Positions 5,977 to 13,906 of a DNA stretch of 17,667 bases are shown piece by piece. Within the stretch, counting starts at the first letter, position 1. Every line of letters starts with the position of its first letter. The stretch comes from Bifidobacteriaceae bacterium (GTDB lineage Bacteria > Actinomycetota > Actinomycetes > Actinomycetales > WQXJ01). A program made the translations under genes and the position numbers. The DNA lies in NCBI GenBank assembly GCA_031258055.1, contig JAIRNM010000301.1:1-17667 (forward strand), written 5' to 3'. Under the pieces are notes generated by a model, which was not told the origin of the DNA, made no database searches, and was given only the letters and a program-made list of their open reading frames with translations.

Positions 5977-6701
5977 GTGGCCCGCGGCTACCGAGTCGGT
6001 TCCAAGCCGGTTGGTCTCATTTGGTCGCCTGGGTTTTTGACCGTGTCTATCTGCGCACCAAAGTGATCGGCCGAAGCAATGTGCCGAAGCGGGGACCGGC
6101 TATCTTGGCCGGAAACCACACCGGCCTGGCGGACGGACCGGTCGTGCTGGGCGCCGCTCCGCGCGGCGTCCATTTCATCATGAAATGGTCGCTTGGCCAG
6201 GGCTTGGGCGGCAAAATCTTGCGCGCCGCCGGCCAGGTGCCGTTGGCCAGAGACAATGGCCGCGATGCTCTGCGGACCTGCTTGGAGTTACTAGACGAGG
6301 GCCGTCTGGTCGGCATTTTCCCAGAGGGAACCCGCGGCGACGGCAAAATGCGCCAAATCCATCCAGGCGTGGCTTGGCTGGCGGTCGCTTCCGGCGCGCC
6401 GGTCATCCCGTTCGCTTGTCTGGGGACTCGCCGTCAGGGCGAATCGGCGTCCCACTTTCCGCCTTTCTGGCGCCGTTTGTACGTCTCGTTCGGGCCGCCG
6501 GTGGAATTGGACCTGCCAGCCTCCGCCTCCCGGCGCGAACGGATCGCCGCCGCCCTGGAGCAGATCGGTCCGGCCATCGCTAATCAGGTCGAAGCAGCCG
6601 TTGGCGCTAGCGGCATACCCCTGCCGACCGATACGGGCAGGCGCGAGCGGAGCCGAGTAGACACGGCATCGGGCAAGAGCCCAAGATCAAGGGGGAGATA
6701 G
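5973..6701 (+). CDS. plsC: 1-acyl-sn-glycerol-3-phosphate acyltransferase (PlsC family)
   Basis: The product (242 residues) belongs to the PlsC/LPLAT family, which acylates lysophosphatidic acid at the membrane to form phosphatidic acid. The catalytic HX4D motif is NHTGLAD (His49, Asp54). The substrate-binding motif FPEGTRGDG is at about 116-124. [12 protein letters not shown] near 141-152 matches the later conserved block. A membrane-associating hydrophobic helix is plausible near residues 12-24. The final 25 residues are basic and Ser/Arg-rich, probably a flexible tail. The start overlaps the cmk stop as ATGA with a GGAG-type ribosome site. An acyltransferase between cmk and der recurs in Actinomycetota, but substrate preference within the family cannot be read from the sequence. 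Confidence 0.87.
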   Translation: MSGPRLPSRFQAGWSHLVAWVFDRVYLRTKVIGRSNVPKRGPAILAGNHTGLADGPVVLGAAPRGVHFIMKWSLGQGLGGKILRAAGQVPLARDNGRDALRTCLELLDEGRLVGIFPEGTRGDGKMRQIHPGVAWLAVASGAPVIPFACLGTRRQGESASHFPPFWRRLYVSFGPPVELDLPASASRRERIAAALEQIGPAIANQVEAAVGASGIPLPTDTGRRERSRVDTASGKSPRSRGR

Positions 6702-6702
6702 C

Positions 6703-8151
6703 ATGACAGACCCTAAGACCGACGCCCTGCGGTCGGCCCTGGAGGCCTACGAGTTAGAACCGGAGGACCTGGCACTGCTTGAGCCGGGCGCCAGCGCTAC
6801 GCCAGAAGCGACCCGTTCGGTCGGAACTCTGGCCATTGTCGGGCGGCCGAATGTCGGCAAATCGACCCTCGTCAACCGCATTTTGGGGCAGCGGGCAGCG
6901 GTCGTCCAAGACCAACCAGGGGTGACCCGCGACCGCGTCTCCTACCCGGCCCAGTGGGCGGGTGCGGACTTCACGGTGGTGGACACCGGCGGTTGGGAGA
7001 TAGACACGGGTGGGCTGGCGGCGCGGGTGGCGGCGCAGGCGGAAGTGGCCATCGAACTGGCTGACGCGGCCGTCTTAGTGGTCGACGCGACCGTTGGCGT
7101 GACCGACACAGACGAACGCTTAGCCCAGGTGTTGCGCAAGGCCGGTAAGCCAATCGTGTTAGCCGCCAACAAAGTGGATGGACCTGGTCTGGAACCGGAA
7201 GCGGCGGCTCTCTGGTCAATCGGCCTGGGCGAGCCGTATCCAGTTTCGTCCCTCCATGGCCGTGGCGTGGGCGACTTGCTCGATGCCGCTGTCGCCGCTT
7301 TGCGTGCCCGGCCCCGGCCCGATGGGGCTGAGGTTTTGGGGGACGGGCCTCAGGTGCGCCGGGTGGCCCTGATCGGGCGGCCGAACGTCGGCAAGTCCTC
7401 GCTTCTGAACAAGCTAGCCGGGGCGGAACGCTCGGTGGTTGATCCGTTGGCGGGGACGACCCGCGACCCGGTCGATGAACTGATCAGGCTGGACGGCCGG
7501 GTTTGGCGTTTCGTTGACACGGCCGGCATAAGACGGCGGGTGAACCGAATCCAAGGCGCTGACTTCTACGCTTCTTTGCGCACCCAGGGGGCGATCGAAC
7601 GGGCGGAGGTGGTGGTAGCGCTGATCGATTCGTCCCTTGACTTGGCTGAACAAGATGTGCGGATCTTGCAGATGGCTTCAGATGCCGGACGGGCTCTGGT
7701 AATCGCCTTGAACAAGTGGGACCTGATGGATTCGGAGCGGCGGTTCTATTTGGAGCGCTCAATTGAACAAGACCTGGCGCCTTGGTCCTGGGCACCTCGG
7801 GTCAATCTTTCGGCTTTGACTGGACGGAGGGTAGACCGGCTGGCGGGCGCGCTGGACTTGGCCCTGGCCGGTTGGGAACGTCGCATCCCGACCGGTCAAC
7901 TGAACTCGTTTCTCGGCCAGTTGGTGGCCGCTAAACCACACCCGCTGCGCTCCGGCAAACAGCCCCGCATCTTATTCGCCACTCAAGCTTCCGCCCGGCC
8001 GCCTCGTTTCGTCTTGTTCACAACCGGCTTCTTGGAGGCGCCGTACCGCCGTTTCATTGAGCGGTCGCTGCGCGAATCTTTCGACTTCGCTGGCACCCCG
8101 ATCCAAATCTCTGTCCGGGTCCGCTCCAAGCGCCCCCGCAGCCGGGCCTGA
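6703..8151 (+). CDS. der: ribosome biogenesis GTPase Der (EngA)
   Basis: Der is the tandem-GTPase factor required for assembly of the 50S ribosomal subunit. The 482-residue product has two complete G domains. The first contains [16 protein letters not shown] (near 47-62), DTGGWE and NKVD; the second contains [23 protein letters not shown] and NKWD. The C-terminal KH-like domain includes [11 protein letters not shown] and ends in a basic RSKRPRSRA tail. About 40 residues precede the first G domain, as in many actinobacterial Der proteins. The start lies one base after the plsC stop, with GGGGAG upstream, so it ends the rluB-tyrA-cmk-plsC-der operon. No obvious terminator follows within the 40-bp gap. 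Confidence 0.95.
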   Translation: MTDPKTDALRSALEAYELEPEDLALLEPGASATPEATRSVGTLAIVGRPNVGKSTLVNRILGQRAAVVQDQPGVTRDRVSYPAQWAGADFTVVDTGGWEIDTGGLAARVAAQAEVAIELADAAVLVVDATVGVTDTDERLAQVLRKAGKPIVLAANKVDGPGLEPEAAALWSIGLGEPYPVSSLHGRGVGDLLDAAVAALRARPRPDGAEVLGDGPQVRRVALIGRPNVGKSSLLNKLAGAERSVVDPLAGTTRDPVDELIRLDGRVWRFVDTAGIRRRVNRIQGADFYASLRTQGAIERAEVVVALIDSSLDLAEQDVRILQMASDAGRALVIALNKWDLMDSERRFYLERSIEQDLAPWSWAPRVNLSALTGRRVDRLAGALDLALAGWERRIPTGQLNSFLGQLVAAKPHPLRSGKQPRILFATQASARPPRFVLFTTGFLEAPYRRFIERSLRESFDFAGTPIQISVRVRSKRPRSRA

Positions 8152-8158
8152 AGGGCGT

Positions 8159-8185
8159 TTGGCCCGCATCTGGGTCCGGTAGGGT
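8159..8185 (+). promoter_or_regulatory. promoter for a leaderless transcript (TAGGGT -10)
   Basis: TAGGGT at 8180-8185 ends 6 bases before the GTG at 8192, so the RNA would start at or beside the start codon. A weak TTGGCC at 8159-8164 could be a -35, with a short 15-bp spacer. The -10/GTG geometry matches that at parA. Confidence 0.45.
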
Positions 8186-8191
8186 AACGGC

Positions 8192-8677
8192 GTGATTGAG
8201 TGGATCCTGTCAAAGCCGTTTGCTGTCGCTTTCGGGTTCCTCACGGCGGTGGCCTGTGTCCGTTCACAATGCACGTACTGGGTTGGGCGCGGTGCCCGCG
8301 CCGGTGTGATCCGGGCCCGCTGGGCCAAGCGGTTGACTTCCGAGGGCGCCGAAAGCGCGCGCGACAAGCTCGAACGATTCGGCTGGCCGGTCATTCCGCT
8401 CTCCTTCTTGACAGTCGGCTTCCAAACTGCCGTCAACCTCTCCGCCGGTTTCATCGGCTGGCGTTGGTGGCGCTACACACTGGCCGCCGTCCCCGGTTGG
8501 CTGGCCTGGGGGAGCGTTTACGCGGTCGGCGGACTGGCCGTTTTCGCGGCGATCGCGCATGTCGCCCAACGCTCTCCGATCTTGGCCGCAGCCGTTGTCC
8601 AAGTCCTCGTGGTCGCGGCCTTGACGGCCACCGCCTGGACCCGTTACCGCGCTAAGCGCCGGGCCACGAATGGTTAG
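8192..8677 (+). CDS. small multi-pass membrane protein, VTT/DedA-like
   Basis: The 161-residue protein is hydrophobic, with likely membrane segments near residues 8-23, 65-85, 96-121 and 130-149 and a basic C-terminus. The order YWVGRGARAG, then FGWPVIPLSFLTVGFQTAVN, then SAGFIGWRWWRYTLAAVPGW and a glycine-rich helix (VYAVGGLAVF) resembles the VTT core of DedA/SNARE-associated proteins. Those are candidate lipid flippases or transporters; the family Phe/Gly-Arg re-entrant motif is only partly recognisable here. The start is GTG directly downstream of a TAGGGT -10 box, with no Shine-Dalgarno site, suggesting leaderless translation. A DedA-like call is an inference from layout; an uncharacterised membrane protein remains possible. 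Confidence 0.6.
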   Translation: MIEWILSKPFAVAFGFLTAVACVRSQCTYWVGRGARAGVIRARWAKRLTSEGAESARDKLERFGWPVIPLSFLTVGFQTAVNLSAGFIGWRWWRYTLAAVPGWLAWGSVYAVGGLAVFAAIAHVAQRSPILAAAVVQVLVVAALTATAWTRYRAKRRATNG

Positions 8678-8755
8678 CGGCTGGTCAAAACTTTGTTACG
8701 GGCGTGTTTCCAAACTCCATTTTGGTCGCATTTCGGCTTGTTGCGGGCCTATTGT

Positions 8756-8761
8756 TAGCCT
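8756..8761 (+). promoter_or_regulatory. -10 box (TAGCCT) for the AGCS symporter gene
   Basis: TAGCCT is identical to the proposed rluB -10. TTCGGC at 8732-8737 lies 18 bases upstream as a weak -35. RNA would start near 8768, giving a leader of about 67 nt. Confidence 0.4.
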
Positions 8762-8798
8762 GACAAAGCGCCCGGCCGATGGCCCCGGGTAACATTCC

Positions 8799-8816
8799 CC
8801 GTTCCGCCGGGAACGG
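8799..8816 (+). other. hairpin in the leader of the AGCS symporter gene
   Basis: CCGTTCC (8799-8805) and GGAACGG (8810-8816) form a perfect 7-bp stem with a GCCG tetraloop. It ends 5 bases before the AGAGAGG ribosome site (8822-8828) of the symporter gene. It has no U tract, so it is more likely a leader or mRNA-stability element than a terminator. Confidence 0.5.
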
Positions 8817-8834
8817 CCAAGAGAGAGGCCGAAG

Positions 8835-10358
8835 ATGGACAAGTTCTCTGAGATCGTCACTGCCATTGATGGGTTTGTCTGGAGCATTTGGTTGCTCATC
8901 CCGCTCCTATTCGTTACCGGACTGGTGTTGACGATCCGGCTGAAAGGTATGCAGTTCACCAAGCTCGGGCCGGCTCTCAAGCTGGCCCTGTTCAAACGCA
9001 AAGACCCGGGCGCGGCCGGAGACATCTCCCAGTATCAAGCGCTGACCACTGCCTTGGCCGCGACTGTGGGGGTGGGCAACATAGTCGGTGTGGCGACGGC
9101 TATCGGTGTTGGCGGGCCGGGGGCCTTGTTCTGGATGTGGGTGACGGGCTTGCTCGGCATGGCGTCGAAATACGCGGAGGCTTTCCTCGGCTCGAAATAC
9201 CGCGAGACCGATGCCCGCGGCGAAGTCGTCGGCGGCCCCCAGGTCTACCTCGAGAAGGCCATCGCTGGCCCGATCGGCAAGGTCTTGGCCATCTCCTTCG
9301 CTATCTTCGGCGCTCTGGCCGCGTTCGGAATTGGCAACGGCACCCAGGTCAAAGCGATGGTCGACAACCTGAACGGCGGATTCGGGGTGCCTGGTTGGGT
9401 AACCGGGTTCATCGTTATGGTCCTGGTTGGACTGGTACTGCTCGGCGGCATCAAGTCAATCGGGCGCGTGACAGCCGCCTTCGTTCCGTTCATGATCGTT
9501 GTGTATGTTTTGGCCGGTCTGGTCATATTGTGCCTCAATGTGACGGCTATTCCGGAAGCCTTTGCCATGGTGTTCACCGATGCTTTTACCGGCACGGCCA
9601 AAACCGGCGAGAGGGCGCTTGATTTCGGCGGCGCGCTAATCGGCATAGCCATCCAAAAAGGCATGGCCCGGGGCATCTTCTCGAACGAATCCGGCATGGG
9701 CAGTGCGGCCATCGTGGCCGCCGCCGCCAAGACCTCGCACCCGGTGCGCCAGGGGCTGGTCTCAATGACTCAGACCTTCATCGACACCATCATTGTGGTC
9801 TCCTTCACCGGCTTGGTGATCCTCACCACCGGGGTCTGGAAGACCGCCAACGCGGTCTTGGGTGCGGACGGGCAGCCGAAACTTGACGCCAAGGGCCATC
9901 AGATTCGCGATGACGGCGGCTTGACTTCCCAGGCTTTCGGCGATGTGTTGGGCGGCGACTTCGGGACCAGGATCGTGGCGATCTGCGTGGTCTTCTTCGC
10001 CTTGTCCACGGTGATCGGCTGGTCGTATTACGGCGAGCGCTGCGCCGTTCGATTGATGGGAATCCGGGCGCAGTTGCCCTACCGCGTCATCTTCACAGCC
10101 ATGATCGTGGTCTGGGCCAATTTCCAAGCCTCCACCATCTGGGACATCGCCGACATCCTGAACGGTCTGATGGCGCTGCCAAACTTGATTGGGCTGCTGA
10201 TCTTGAGCGGCATGATCGCGCGCGAAACCAAGTACTACCTCTCACGTGACCCAGACTTGACGAAGGGCGATGTCGAACCCGGTCCGCTCGAAGCGATCTC
10301 CTTCGCGGATAGCAAAGTCACTTGGGTGCCAGCCCCCGAACAGGTGTCACACCGCTAA
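8835..10358 (+). CDS. AGCS-family sodium/alanine (or glycine) symporter
   Basis: The 507-residue integral membrane protein belongs to the alanine/glycine:cation symporter family (AlsT, DagA, AgcS), which imports small neutral amino acids with Na+ or H+. Family signatures are ALAATVGVGNIVGVATAI at about 73-90, GGPGALFWMWVTGLLGMASK at 93-112 and NESGMGSAAIVAAAAKT starting near residue 284. GGPQVYLEKA corresponds to the usual GGP-x-Y-Y block. Ten or more hydrophobic segments are visible, with a polar insert around 343-360 (DGQPKLDAKGHQIRDDGG). ATG 8835 has AGAGAGG six bases upstream. The gene stands alone with its own promoter and leader, and converges on the minus-strand DUF805 gene only 10 bp away. 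Whether alanine, glycine or another amino acid is carried cannot be told. Confidence 0.93.
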   Translation: MDKFSEIVTAIDGFVWSIWLLIPLLFVTGLVLTIRLKGMQFTKLGPALKLALFKRKDPGAAGDISQYQALTTALAATVGVGNIVGVATAIGVGGPGALFWMWVTGLLGMASKYAEAFLGSKYRETDARGEVVGGPQVYLEKAIAGPIGKVLAISFAIFGALAAFGIGNGTQVKAMVDNLNGGFGVPGWVTGFIVMVLVGLVLLGGIKSIGRVTAAFVPFMIVVYVLAGLVILCLNVTAIPEAFAMVFTDAFTGTAKTGERALDFGGALIGIAIQKGMARGIFSNESGMGSAAIVAAAAKTSHPVRQGLVSMTQTFIDTIIVVSFTGLVILTTGVWKTANAVLGADGQPKLDAKGHQIRDDGGLTSQAFGDVLGGDFGTRIVAICVVFFALSTVIGWSYYGERCAVRLMGIRAQLPYRVIFTAMIVVWANFQASTIWDIADILNGLMALPNLIGLLILSGMIARETKYYLSRDPDLTKGDVEPGPLEAISFADSKVTWVPAPEQVSHR

Positions 10359-10368
10359 CGGCCGGTTA

Positions 10369-11178
10369 TCAGCCGGGGTAGCGGGGCAGTCCGTCTGGTC
10401 CGATCTCTGGTTCGGGTGGGATGGCGGGCGCAGTCGCCAGCGGTTCGGGTCCGGCCCCAGTCGGGGCCGTGGGCCCGGCGCTGGCCGACCCGTAGGCAGG
10501 CGGTTCGCCCTGGTAGGCGGGCGGCTGGCCATAATCCGGGGCGTAGGGCTGGCCGTAACCGGGTGGAGCGTAGGGCTGGTCGGGGCCGGGCGAATTGTAG
10601 CTGGGCGCCGCGTAACCGGCGCCGGTGGGGACGCCAGTGCCACTGCCAGGGGCGTCGAAGCGGGCGCCGTCTGGCTTCGATGGCAGTATGCACATAATCA
10701 GCGGCACAATGCCTAGGTTGGCAAGGTTGAAGAGCCAGAACAGGCCGGAGAAACCGGCGTCATGGAGGCGCCGCCAACTGACCGCGATGGAAGGAATCAG
10801 GGCGGCCAGGGAGAAGACCGAGACCGCCAGCAACGAGGCCAGCTCCAGCCCGGTCGGCATGAGGCCTTGGAAATAGCGTTCCGGCAAAACGTCAGATGGG
10901 TTGATCGCCCTGCTCGTATCCAGCGCGTAACGCATCACGGCTTCCGTGAACCGGATGGTCCAGCCGAGCACAGGGATCGACAAGACTGTTTCTACAACAG
11001 CTAAGAACAGGAAGGACCACCAGAACTCGGAGCGCGAGGCGCGGCCGGAGAAGGTGGCGTATTTCTTGAAGAAGCGGGCGATGGCGACGGCGAACGAGGC
11101 GCCGTAATAGGGCTGGTCGAGTGGTGCGGCAGCGGCTGGCATAGGCGGTGGGCCGGCCTGCGGGCTGGGAATAGTCAT
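10369..11178 (-). CDS. DUF805 membrane protein with Pro/Tyr/Gly-rich tail
   Basis: The 269-residue product carries a DUF805 domain at about residues 35-166. It shows the characteristic YATFSGRASRSEFWWSFLF start and the SWRRLHDAGFSGLFWLF motif, with four or so hydrophobic segments. DUF805 proteins are inner-membrane proteins of unknown biochemical role. A short Pro/Ala-rich N-terminus precedes the domain. From about residue 175 the protein becomes a disordered-looking tail of nearly 95 residues with recurring YGQP, PYAP and PPAYG units, ending DGLPRYPG. Tyr/Gln/Pro/Gly tails of this kind are seen on several actinobacterial membrane proteins. The ATG has no clear Shine-Dalgarno site. Function remains unknown. 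Confidence 0.85.
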   Translation of the reverse strand: MTIPSPQAGPPPMPAAAAPLDQPYYGASFAVAIARFFKKYATFSGRASRSEFWWSFLFLAVVETVLSIPVLGWTIRFTEAVMRYALDTSRAINPSDVLPERYFQGLMPTGLELASLLAVSVFSLAALIPSIAVSWRRLHDAGFSGLFWLFNLANLGIVPLIMCILPSKPDGARFDAPGSGTGVPTGAGYAAPSYNSPGPDQPYAPPGYGQPYAPDYGQPPAYQGEPPAYGSASAGPTAPTGAGPEPLATAPAIPPEPEIGPDGLPRYPG

Positions 11179-11438
11179 GGGCTCATTGTCTCAGACGAAA
11201 GGCGCCGCGAGGGTCCGACACGGGCAGCGAAGTCACTTGGTGGAAGAATCTGGCGCTTGACGGCGCGTTCACCTTGTCCGGCTGGGAGGAACACGACCCC
11301 AGCCCTCGCCTCAGCAGTAGAATGAAAGCCCAGCCAAAAGCCGAGACCGACCGGTGCGGCGCTGCGATTTGTGGCAGCCGATAGCAGACTGGTCAAATAA
11401 TATGCAATGAGTTCCACGCCAAGTCGAGGACAAGCGCG
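11179..11438 (+). other. intergenic region between divergent genes, candidate promoters
   Basis: This 260-bp gap separates the minus-strand DUF805 gene from the plus-strand ABC importer operon. I see no convincing gene; a minus-strand 80-codon frame across it has no recognisable features. Two plus-strand -10 candidates are TAGAAT 11318-11323 and TAATAT 11398-11403. The latter lies in a locally AT-rich patch and would give a 30-nt leader; neither has a good -35. A modest hairpin (GCTGC 11361-11365 with GCAGC 11374-11378) lies between them. The ribosome site of the importer is GAGGA at 11426-11430. Confidence 0.45.
11185..11190 (-). promoter_or_regulatory. possible -10 (GACAAT) for leaderless DUF805 transcript
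   Basis: On the minus strand TGAGACAAT (an extended -10 form) places GACAAT exactly 6 bases before the ATG of the DUF805 gene. The first base departs from TANNNT, but the spacing repeats that at parA and at 8192. Confidence 0.3.
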
Positions 11439-13055
11439 ATGAAAAAGCTGATAGCACTAGGTCTATTGACATTGGCGGCTCCCCTAGTCTTAGTCGCCTG
11501 TTCAGGCAAGGCCGAACCGGTTCTCAAAGTCGGGATGGAGGCCGCTTATGCCCCGTTTAACTGGACGCAGCACGACAGTTCGAACGGCGCTGCCAGGATT
11601 GAAGGCGGCGGTTGGGCGGGCGGCTACGACGTCGAAATGGCCAAACTAGTCGCCCAAGACCTGGGGCGCGAAGTAGTGGTGGTCAAGACCAGCTGGGATG
11701 GCCTGATCCCAGCCCTGGAATCAGGCAAGATCGACGTGATCATGGCGGGTATGACGCCGACCGAGGAGCGGAAGAAAGCGATTGATTTCTCCGATCCTTA
11801 TTACAAATCTGACATCGTCATAGTGGTCAAAGCAGATTCAAAGTATGCCGACGCGACCTCATTGGCGGACTTCAGCGGTGCCAGAATCACGGCTCAGATT
11901 TCGACGACTCACTACGACACGTTCCTTCCGCAGATTCCTGGCGTCAAGAAGGAAACGGCGGCCCAGGATTTCCCAACTATGATCCTCCAGGTCAAGACCG
12001 GCAAAGTGGACGGTTACATCTCTGAGCGCCCGGGAGCGATGAGTGCCGTCGCCTCAAACCCGGACTTGGCTTTTGTCGCCTTCGACGAGGGCAAGGGCTT
12101 CGACGTCGAAGAATCCGAAACGTCTATCGCGATCGGTCTGAAAAAGGGCTCCGATTTGCTCGCCCCGATCAATCGGGCGTTGGCCAAGATTCCCGACGAT
12201 AAGCGGGAAGACCTGATGAAACAAGCCGTCGACAATCAGCCAGCGCCGACCGATGAAGCGACGGATGATCTCGGCTTCCTTGGCTGGGTGGGCTACGTTG
12301 TCAAGAACTACTGGCGCTGGCTGCTGCAAGGCGTCGGCGTGACCATGTTGCTGGCCCTAAGCGGCACGGTGATCGGTGTGGCCCTTGGTCTTGGCGTGGG
12401 CGTGGTTAGAACTATCCCGGCCGACAAACAGAGCGCGGGCCCGGTCAAACGTGTCCTGTTGAAGGCGGTTAATATCCTCCTGGCGATCTACGTTGAGGTC
12501 TTTAGGGGCACACCGATGATGGTCCAAGCGATGGTGGTCTATTACGGGTTGGGCATGGCCTTCGGAATCAACTTGAACGTATTGGTGGCCGGTTTGCTGG
12601 TGGTGTCTATCAACACCGGCGCCTATATGGCGGAGATTGTTCGCGGCGGTATTCAATCCGTTGATCCCGGCCAGACCGAGGCGGCTAAGGCTGTCGGCAT
12701 GAAACATTGGGCAACTATGCGAGGAGTCATCCTCCCGCAAGCGATCCGCAACATTCTGCCCGCCACCGGCAACGAGTTCGTCATCAATATTAAGGACACT
12801 TCGGTCTTGATGGTGATCGGTACTTCGGAGCTATTCTTCGAGGGCCGGACGATCGACGGCATCCTGTATCAGACCTTCCCGGTCTATCTTCTGGTGGCGG
12901 CCATTTACTTGGTCCTGACTTTCACTACCACCAGATTGCTGAGGTTGTTCGAACGCCGACTCGACGGCCCGGAGAACTTCACCTTGGCGACGTCCTCAAC
13001 CACTCCAGAATCGATTATCCGGACAGGAGATGAGAACTATGGCCGGACCCGTTGA
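11439..13055 (+). CDS. amino-acid ABC importer: fused substrate-binding lipoprotein and permease
   Basis: One 538-residue chain combines the extracytoplasmic receptor and membrane subunit of a polar amino-acid ABC importer. Residues 1-21 are a lipoprotein signal with lipobox LVAC (Cys21). Residues 29-265 form a family-3 binding domain with [15 protein letters not shown] (62-76), [17 protein letters not shown] (85-101) and MTPTEER, whose Arg111 should hold the ligand carboxylate. From about 283 comes a HisM/GlnP-type permease with [12 protein letters not shown] (352-363) and the EAA loop [11 protein letters not shown] through [11 protein letters not shown] (414-441). Fused receptor-permeases are best known from GlnP of lactic acid bacteria and related bacteria. 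GAGGA lies 8 bases before the ATG. The ATPase gene follows with a 17-bp overlap. Substrate is unproven; glutamine, glutamate, arginine or another polar amino acid would fit. Confidence 0.92.
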   Translation: MKKLIALGLLTLAAPLVLVACSGKAEPVLKVGMEAAYAPFNWTQHDSSNGAARIEGGGWAGGYDVEMAKLVAQDLGREVVVVKTSWDGLIPALESGKIDVIMAGMTPTEERKKAIDFSDPYYKSDIVIVVKADSKYADATSLADFSGARITAQISTTHYDTFLPQIPGVKKETAAQDFPTMILQVKTGKVDGYISERPGAMSAVASNPDLAFVAFDEGKGFDVEESETSIAIGLKKGSDLLAPINRALAKIPDDKREDLMKQAVDNQPAPTDEATDDLGFLGWVGYVVKNYWRWLLQGVGVTMLLALSGTVIGVALGLGVGVVRTIPADKQSAGPVKRVLLKAVNILLAIYVEVFRGTPMMVQAMVVYYGLGMAFGINLNVLVAGLLVVSINTGAYMAEIVRGGIQSVDPGQTEAAKAVGMKHWATMRGVILPQAIRNILPATGNEFVINIKDTSVLMVIGTSELFFEGRTIDGILYQTFPVYLLVAAIYLVLTFTTTRLLRLFERRLDGPENFTLATSSTTPESIIRTGDENYGRTR

Positions 13056-13878
13056 GCCAGACGGCCCCGCGCAACCAGACGGCCCCGCGCAACCAGACAG
13101 GCAGGTTGAACCGGACAGCACAGCGAGACCAGGCGGTCCCGTAGAGCCGATTGTGGAGACCCGTGACCTGCATAAGTCCTTCGGCGAGAACCAGATTCTG
13201 AAAGGGATTGACTTCGCCGTCAATCCCGGCGAGGTAGTGTCCGTGATCGGCGCCTCCGGCTCCGGCAAGTCGACCTTCTTGCGCTGTGTGAACCTGCTCG
13301 AATGGCCAACTTCAGGACAGGTGTTGTACCACGGTCGGGACGTCTTGGCACGTGGCTACAAGGTCACCAATTACCGGACCAAACTGGGCATGGTGTTTCA
13401 ACAGTTCAACCTCTTCAACAACCTTAATGTCCTCGACAACTGCGTGATTGGGCAGGTCAACTCGCTCGGACGGGCCAAATCGGAAGCGCGCGAGCGGGCG
13501 CTGGGTTACCTTGGGAAAGTTGGCATGGAACGCTACGTGGAAGCCAAGCCGCGCCAACTCTCGGGTGGCCAAAAACAGCGTGTCGCTATTGCCCGAGCGC
13601 TATCGATGGAGCCCGAAGCGCTGCTCTTCGACGAGCCGACTTCTGCCCTCGACCCGGAGATGGTGGGCGAGGTGCTATCGGTCATGGGGGAGTTGGCCCA
13701 ATCAGGGCTGACAATGGTGATCGTGACCCACGAGATGGCCTTCGCCCGCGACGTCTCTGATCGCATCGCCTTCATGGATGGCGGCGTAATAGCGGAAGAA
13801 GGACCGCCCGCCCAGCTTTTCGGCGCCCCGGAAAAGGAGCGCACCAAGGAGTTCCTGGCCCGCTTCCACGCCGGCTGA
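13039..13878 (+). CDS. polar amino-acid ABC transporter ATPase (GlnQ-like)
   Basis: This 279-residue ATPase should power the fused receptor-permease encoded just upstream. Visible motifs are Walker [10 protein letters not shown] (71-79), the Q-loop in MVFQQFNLF, the signature LSGGQKQ (174-180), Walker B LLFDEP (195-200, with catalytic Glu199), the D-loop SALD and the switch His231 in VTHEMAF. They closely follow the GlnQ/HisP/ArtP group. Start choice: an ATG at 13030 directly abuts AGGAG (13025-13029), whereas ATG 13039 lies 9 bases beyond it, so 13039 is preferred. The stop of the upstream gene is inside this reading frame, giving a 17-bp overlap. About 37 residues before the ATPase fold are Pro/Asp/Gln-rich and encoded by an 18-bp tandem repeat, which is unusual for this family. 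Confidence 0.93.
   Translation: MAGPVEPDGPAQPDGPAQPDRQVEPDSTARPGGPVEPIVETRDLHKSFGENQILKGIDFAVNPGEVVSVIGASGSGKSTFLRCVNLLEWPTSGQVLYHGRDVLARGYKVTNYRTKLGMVFQQFNLFNNLNVLDNCVIGQVNSLGRAKSEARERALGYLGKVGMERYVEAKPRQLSGGQKQRVAIARALSMEPEALLFDEPTSALDPEMVGEVLSVMGELAQSGLTMVIVTHEMAFARDVSDRIAFMDGGVIAEEGPPAQLFGAPEKERTKEFLARFHAG
13057..13098 (+). repeat. 18-bp tandem repeat, 2.3 copies, in the ABC ATPase gene
   Basis: CCAGACGGCCCCGCGCAA occurs at 13057-13074 and identically at 13075-13092, followed by a partial third unit CCAGAC (13093-13098). It encodes PDGPAQ twice and then PD. The unit is six codons, so copy-number change would keep the frame. The first base lies 2 bp after the upstream gene's stop. Confidence 0.92.
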
Positions 13879-13906
13879 TCATCTCTATCCAGCGAAGGAG
13901 ACCAAC

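Noticed and set aside
8768..8834. Glycine riboswitch in front of the AGCS symporter
   Set aside because: Glycine riboswitches often precede such genes, but this leader is only about 67 nt and shows neither the GGAGAG-type core nor two aptamer domains.
10356..10376. Terminator between the convergent AGCS and DUF805 genes
   Set aside because: Only 4-bp stems (TAAC/GTTA or CCGG/CCGG) can form, with no U tract, which is too weak to call.
11175..11417. 80-codon minus-strand frame in the divergent intergenic region
   Set aside because: It overlaps the DUF805 start, lacks a ribosome site, and its product shows no family features; promoter signals fit the region better.
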